Of a stretch of 9,432 nt of DNA, positions 5,668 to 9,432 are shown in pieces. The notes below the pieces were generated by a model. The model did no database searches and was not told the DNA's origin. It saw only the letters and a program-made list of their open reading frames with translations. This DNA is from an uncultured Ruminococcus sp. (GTDB taxonomy: Bacteria > Bacillota > Clostridia > Lachnospirales > Lachnospiraceae). A program made the translations under genes and the position numbers. The DNA is taken from positions 1-9,432 of the forward strand of contig UQVC01000053.1 in NCBI GenBank assembly GCA_900544395.1. The letters run 5' to 3'. The first letter of the stretch is position 1; each line of letters begins with the position of its first letter.

Positions 5668-5679
5668 GAACATACGTTC
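5668..5679. promoter_or_regulatory. LexA (SOS) box 1
   Basis: GAACATACGTTC is an exact match to the Gram-positive SOS consensus GAAC-N4-GTTC. It lies just downstream of the predicted start point (about 5687) of the LysM gene, so bound LexA would block early elongation or initiation. Confidence 0.82.
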
Positions 5680-5693
5680 TGACCACAATATGA

Positions 5694-5722
5694 AGTATAT
5701 CATCAGAACGTATGTTTGTCAA
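5694..5722 (-). promoter_or_regulatory. Near-consensus sigma-A promoter of the LysM gene
   Basis: On the minus strand, a perfect TTGACA (5717-5722) is followed after exactly 17 bases by TATACT (5694-5699, 5 of 6), also with a TGA extension. This intrinsically strong promoter is covered by LexA box 2 in its spacer, the arrangement expected of a gene held off until DNA damage. Confidence 0.82.
5706..5717. promoter_or_regulatory. LexA (SOS) box 2
   Basis: GAACGTATGTTT matches GAAC-N4-GTTC except for the last base. It occupies the -35/-10 spacer of the LysM-gene promoter. Together with box 1 it forms a perfect 14-bp inverted repeat (5669-5682 with 5703-5716), box centres 38 bp apart. Confidence 0.75.
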
Positions 5723-5780
5723 TGCTTATTCCTCTATTTTTAGAGAGACATTTTTGCTTTTTTAAAATCTTTTCAAAATA

Positions 5781-7583
5781 CTACTCTTCTGCCCCGGCCA
5801 GTTCCTGGTTTGCAAACTGGGAATGATACAGCCTGTGGTAAGCTCCGTGTTTTTTCAGAAGTTCGTCATGTGTTCCCTGTTCAATAATATCCCCGTTATC
5901 CACGACAAGGATCAGGTCTGCATTGCGGATGGTAGAAAGGCGGTGGGCGATCACAAACGAAGTACGCCCTTTCATGACTTTCTGCATGGCTTCCTGCAGC
6001 ATTTTTTCAATCCGGGTATCAACCGCAGATGTGGCTTCATCCAGGATCAGGATCCGTGGATTTTTCAGCACAGCTCTTGCAATGGTAAGTAATTGTTTTT
6101 CGCCCTGGGAAATGTTGTTGGATTCTTCGTTGATCAAAGAATCATAGCCATGGCTCAAGGTAGAAATATAGTGATGGATATTGGCCATTTTTGCAGCGTC
6201 TACAACCTCGTCCTTTCTTGCGTTTAAAGAACCATATCGGATATTTTCAAAGATACTGCCTGAAAACAGCCAGGTATCCTGTAACACAAGAGAAAACAGA
6301 CTACGAAGATCATGGCGGTCCATATCCCGGATATCTATGCCGTCAATTTTAACAGCGCCTCCTTTTACATCATAGAAGCGAAGGAGCAGATTCATTAAGG
6401 TAGTCTTTCCGGCGCCTGTAGGACCTACGATCGCAACCATCTGTCCGGCTTTTACCTGGAAGCTGACATCTTTCATCAACAGTTCTTCTTCATATCCAAA
6501 TTGTACATGTTCAAATGAGACATTTCCGCTCATATTTTCCATATGGAATGCGGTGTTGCCCGTTTGTACTTCCTCTTCTTCCTTTAGCAGTGTGAAAATA
6601 CGGTTCATGGCAGAATATGCCGACTGTACCTGGGAGGAAAGCTGGGATACCTGCGAAAGGGGATCGTTGATCTGCCAGATATAGCGGATAAATGCCTGCA
6701 GATTTCCGACCGTGACGGTTCCGTTTATTACGAAAAAACTACCCATGACTGCAATGCTTCCGATTGTCAGATAGGTGACAAGGGAAACGAACGGCGAGAT
6801 CAAAGAAGAGAGAAACTGCGCCTTAAATGCAGCATCTGCCATTTTCTGATTTACATCGGAAAACCGTCTGCAGGAATCCTTCTGACGGTTAAAGAGCAGA
6901 ATTTCATTAAATCCGCTGTATAATTCTGTAATGGTTCCATTCAACTCTCCTACCATCTCCTGCTGCAGGTCGAACATCTTTTGAGAATGTTTGACAAATC
7001 CAAAGGTGATCAACGCGGTCAGAGGGATGATCAACAGTGCTGTCAGCGCCATCCAGACATTGATGGAAAACATCATAATGATCACGAACAAAAAGGTAAG
7101 AATGGCTGCAAATACACGGGAAAGTGTCTGTTGGAGCGCATTGCTTAAAGTATCCACATCGTTTGTGACACTGCTTAAAATATCGCCAAAGGCATGATCA
7201 TCGAAATATTTTACCGGGAGCTTCTGAATCTTCTTTTGCAGGGCATTTCGAATGTCGTACATGGTCTTTTGGATCGCATCGGTCAGAAAGAAAGATGTGA
7301 TCAGCTGAGACACTGTTTTTATGAGATAAAGTACAAGCAAAACACCCATAAATCGAAACAGGATCGGAAATTGGACATGGGCGCCCGGTACGCCTTTGAG
7401 GATATCTGCGCCGTCACTGGCAAGCTGGGTTGTGATCTTTCCCTCCATCATAGGATTGAGAGCAAACGTCAGATTTGTCACGACCACCATGAGCAATGCG
7501 ATCGACAGCTTAAGGCGATATGGACGGACAAATATAAGCAATTCATGGATGCATTTGCGAAATGTCAGTTTCTGTTCATGCAT
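5781..7583 (-). CDS. Heterodimeric ABC exporter subunit with catalytic ATP site
   Basis: A 600-residue half-transporter with an N-terminal exporter membrane domain (about six helices between residues 25 and 300) and a C-terminal ATPase domain. ATPase motifs: Walker A GPTGAGKTT (387-395), Q-loop Q435, Walker B ILILDE (511-516) with catalytic E516, D-loop SAVD (519-522) and switch H547. Its signature motif is degenerate, ISQGE (491-495) instead of LSGGQ. It should pair with the subunit encoded just upstream, as in TM287/288, LmrCD or BmrCD multidrug exporters. Its own Walker site meets the partner's intact VSGGQ to form the working site. Its ATG overlaps the end of the partner gene by 8 bases, and its AGGAGG (7593-7598) lies inside that gene, suggesting translational coupling. 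No clear terminator follows. The transported compound cannot be read from the sequence; drug or lipid export is likely. Confidence 0.93.
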   Translation of the reverse strand: MHEQKLTFRKCIHELLIFVRPYRLKLSIALLMVVVTNLTFALNPMMEGKITTQLASDGADILKGVPGAHVQFPILFRFMGVLLVLYLIKTVSQLITSFFLTDAIQKTMYDIRNALQKKIQKLPVKYFDDHAFGDILSSVTNDVDTLSNALQQTLSRVFAAILTFLFVIIMMFSINVWMALTALLIIPLTALITFGFVKHSQKMFDLQQEMVGELNGTITELYSGFNEILLFNRQKDSCRRFSDVNQKMADAAFKAQFLSSLISPFVSLVTYLTIGSIAVMGSFFVINGTVTVGNLQAFIRYIWQINDPLSQVSQLSSQVQSAYSAMNRIFTLLKEEEEVQTGNTAFHMENMSGNVSFEHVQFGYEEELLMKDVSFQVKAGQMVAIVGPTGAGKTTLMNLLLRFYDVKGGAVKIDGIDIRDMDRHDLRSLFSLVLQDTWLFSGSIFENIRYGSLNARKDEVVDAAKMANIHHYISTLSHGYDSLINEESNNISQGEKQLLTIARAVLKNPRILILDEATSAVDTRIEKMLQEAMQKVMKGRTSFVIAHRLSTIRNADLILVVDNGDIIEQGTHDELLKKHGAYHRLYHSQFANQELAGAEE

Positions 7584-9315
7584 AAGTCAATTCCTCCTCA
7601 CTCAGCTGAGAAGCTGCGATTTCATAATAAATCGGACAGGATTCCAGTAATTCCCGATGTGTCCCAATACCGGCAATCCGTCCTTCATCCAGCACAATGA
7701 TTCGGTCTGCATCCAGGATCGTGGAAACCCGCTGAGCCACCACAAATACAATGGCATTCTGGATCTCCGGTCTGAGCGCGCGACGCAGTTTGGCATCGGT
7801 CTTAAAATCCAGGGCAGAAAAAGAATCATCGTAAATATAGATCTGCGGTTTGCGGATCAATGCACGGGCAATGGACAGTCGTTGTTTTTGACCGCCGGAG
7901 ACATTGGTTGCCCCCTCTGTGATCTGTTCCTGGAACTGATGCGGCTTCTCCATGATAAAGTCATATGCCTGCGCGATCTTTGCAGCATGAATAATCTCAT
8001 CCATAGTGGCATCTGGTTTTCCAAAGCGGATATTATCTTCGATGGTTCCGGAAAACAGATGCGCCTTTTGTGGGACGAATCCGATCTTACTGCGAAGCAG
8101 ATCGATATCGAGATCTTCAATCTTCTCTCCATCGATATAAATGTTTCCGGAAGTCCGGTCATAAAACCGGGGGATCAGCTGGATCAGGGAGCTTTTGCCA
8201 GATCCGGTGCTTCCGATAAAGGCAACGGTTTCCCCACTTCTGGCGGAAAAAGAGATATCCTTTAAAACAGCCTCCTCTCCGTCCGGGTAGACAAAATCTA
8301 CGTGGTCAAATACAACACTGTGGCCATCCGAAACAGAACCTGGATTCAAAGTCTTTGGATGGTTTTTGACAGAGGTTTCGGTATTGAGTACCGCCAGGAT
8401 TCGTTTTGCAGAGATACTGGCTCTTGGGTACAGCATAAATACCATGCAAAACAGCATCACAGAAAACATGGCGTGAAACAGATATTCCATAAAAGCGACC
8501 AGTTTTCCAACCTGCAGAGTCTGGGCATCGATCATAGTTGCTGCGGTAAAATAAATGCAAAGCGCTGCAAGGTTCATCAAAAGAAAGAATACCGGTTCTG
8601 TGGAAGACATCAGCTTGAACAAATTCTGAGACTGTCTCATAAAATAACTGTTTTCCTCATCAAAACGTTTCGACTCGTAGGAATCGTTATTAAAAGAACG
8701 GATCACTCGGATTCCTGTCAGATTTTCCCGAAAAATCCGGTTGATCCGATCCAAGGAACCCTGCTGTCTGTCACTTAAAGGCCCGGACACTTTTCCGACG
8801 ATCACCACTCCCAAAATAATCAACGGAACGGTGGATGCGATGATCAGAGACAGACTAAGGGACGAGCGGATCGTCAGTGTAAAGCTGACAATGATCATAA
8901 TCGGAGTCAGAAGCGCGGTGCGAAGGATCACATTCAAAAACATCATGATCTGAAAAGCGTCATTGTTCGTACGTGTGATCAAAGATGCAACGCCAAACTG
9001 ATTCATCTCATTGTGTGAGAATGTCTGTACTTTCTGGAAGACATCCTCCCGGATATCACGGGTGACGGACGTTGAGATCTTGGCACAGCAATATCCAAGC
9101 AAAATAGTTCCTGCCACACCGATCACAGAAATCACAACGATGACAGCTCCCATGCGAAGCAGATACGGTTTATCCTGATGCATGATTCCATTGTCGATCA
9201 TATCTGATACAATGGTGGGAATTCCCAGTTCGACTAATGCAAATCCAAAGACAGACAGGATATTCAAAGTAAAAAGTCCCTTGTATCGCTTCAGATAGTG
9301 AAGAATAAGTTTCAT
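7576..9315 (-). CDS. Heterodimeric ABC exporter subunit with degenerate ATP site
   Basis: A 579-residue half-transporter, first gene of the exporter pair. Membrane helices fall at about 13-35, 55-76, 130-150, 155-175, 242-262 and 275-296. The ATPase domain has Walker A GSTGSGKSS (368-376), Q-loop Q416, an intact signature VSGGQ (472-476) and Walker B IYIYDD (492-497). At 497 Asp replaces the catalytic Glu, and at the switch position Gln (Q528, VVAQRVS) replaces His. These two changes mark the non-catalytic subunit of heterodimeric exporters (TM287, LmrC type). ATG 9315 has AGGAGG at 9325-9330, nine nt away. The pair is not preceded by a regulator within the 117 bases left in the window; genes of this type often follow a MarR-family gene, which would lie beyond the right edge. 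No confident promoter was found upstream. Confidence 0.93.
   Translation of the reverse strand: MKLILHYLKRYKGLFTLNILSVFGFALVELGIPTIVSDMIDNGIMHQDKPYLLRMGAVIVVISVIGVAGTILLGYCCAKISTSVTRDIREDVFQKVQTFSHNEMNQFGVASLITRTNNDAFQIMMFLNVILRTALLTPIMIIVSFTLTIRSSLSLSLIIASTVPLIILGVVIVGKVSGPLSDRQQGSLDRINRIFRENLTGIRVIRSFNNDSYESKRFDEENSYFMRQSQNLFKLMSSTEPVFFLLMNLAALCIYFTAATMIDAQTLQVGKLVAFMEYLFHAMFSVMLFCMVFMLYPRASISAKRILAVLNTETSVKNHPKTLNPGSVSDGHSVVFDHVDFVYPDGEEAVLKDISFSARSGETVAFIGSTGSGKSSLIQLIPRFYDRTSGNIYIDGEKIEDLDIDLLRSKIGFVPQKAHLFSGTIEDNIRFGKPDATMDEIIHAAKIAQAYDFIMEKPHQFQEQITEGATNVSGGQKQRLSIARALIRKPQIYIYDDSFSALDFKTDAKLRRALRPEIQNAIVFVVAQRVSTILDADRIIVLDEGRIAGIGTHRELLESCPIYYEIAASQLSEEELTYA
7593..7598 (-). promoter_or_regulatory. 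Coupling ribosome binding site inside the upstream ABC gene
   Basis: A full AGGAGG on the minus strand sits nine nt before ATG 7583, within the last codons of the 579-residue subunit. The first gene uses the same motif at the same spacing (9325-9330), and both are followed by GACTT-ATG. This suggests balanced synthesis of the two subunits. Confidence 0.75.
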
Positions 9316-9337
9316 AAGTCATAACCTCCTGTAACAT

Positions 9338-9352
9338 AATGATTTGGTCATT
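9338..9352. repeat. Small palindrome upstream of the ABC exporter genes
   Basis: AATGA-TTTGG-TCATT is a 5-bp-arm dyad 22 bases before the ATG 9315 start. A second A/T dyad, TTATT-TAC-AATAA, lies at 9364-9376. Either could be an operator for a local regulator, but arms this short occur often by chance in A/T-rich DNA. Confidence 0.25.
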
Positions 9353-9432
9353 CATTCCTCATCTTATTTACAATAAATGCTAACTTCCCATGTTTTTCCT
9401 ACTCAAATCAAAAACAGGAACCCAAGCGACCG

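Noticed and set aside
5669..5716. The 14-bp inverted repeat as a terminator for the ABC operon
   Set aside because: The arms are explained by two LexA boxes around a promoter. The 20-nt loop and interrupted T-run make it a poor terminator, although some attenuation of readthrough cannot be excluded.
5732..5745. CTCTA/TAGAG hairpin followed by T residues on the plus strand
   Set aside because: No plus-strand gene is transcribed into it, and on the minus strand it lacks a T-run, so it is not a supported terminator for the ABC genes.
7194..7700. 168-codon plus-strand open frame across the junction of the two ABC genes
   Set aside because: It is the antisense of two conserved ABC transporter genes; its composition (many His, Gln, Cys) is typical of such shadows.
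7657..8265. 202-codon plus-strand open frame within the first ABC gene
   Set aside because: It is antisense to the conserved ATPase domain, with no independent promoter, ribosome site or domain.
9391..9416. TGTTTTT/AAAAACA repeat at the right edge as a terminator
   Set aside because: Only seven A/T pairs and one G/C pair with a 12-nt loop and no following T-run; not distinguishable from chance.

Overview
The window looks like chromosomal DNA from a low-to-mid GC Firmicute, most probably a gut Lachnospiraceae (Clostridia). The basis is AGGAGG-type ribosome binding sites, near-consensus sigma-A promoters, a Bacillus-type LexA box (GAAC-N4-GTTC) and Clostridia-typical protein families. The assignment is inferred from family resemblance, not from a search. 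No rRNA, tRNA, CRISPR array, transposase or phage module is visible. Eight protein genes fill most of the sequence, and no gene-free stretch exceeds about 225 bases.

Left part (1-2583): a cytidylate kinase-like P-loop protein (+, 200-847) has its own promoter. It converges on a TtcA-type PP-loop tRNA thiolase (-, 907-1644) across a strong bidirectional terminator. The next intergenic region (1645-1866) carries the ttcA promoter, a pair of phased operator-like palindromes, and the promoter of a TetR-family regulator (+, 1867-2583). That promoter shows that the regulator starts at ATG 1867 and not at the upstream GTG.

Middle part (2573-5632, all minus strand): a YhdN/AKR11-type aldo/keto reductase lies 31 bases behind a XerS-like single tyrosine recombinase and is probably cotranscribed with it. 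Just upstream of the recombinase promoter is a 40-bp site with two imperfect 18-bp inverted arms around CGGT, a good candidate for the recombinase's own dif-like site. Next come a stand-alone 86-residue [2Fe-2S] ferredoxin and a 105-residue membrane-anchored LysM protein. The LysM protein has a TTGACA-N17-TATACT promoter with one LexA box in its spacer and a second just past the start point. This makes it a YneA-like, SOS-induced division inhibitor.

Right part (5781-9315, minus strand): two overlapping ABC exporter half-transporters form a heterodimer. Their asymmetric motifs (Asp for the catalytic Glu and Gln for the switch His in one; ISQGE for LSGGQ in the other) predict one degenerate and one working ATP site, as in TM287/288, LmrCD and BmrCD.

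The recombinase, its candidate site and the SOS division inhibitor form a possible local theme of chromosome-dimer resolution and division control during DNA damage. The most rewarding items to test are the dif-like site at 4767-4806, the double LexA-box promoter at 5668-5722, and the phased operators at 1744-1792.
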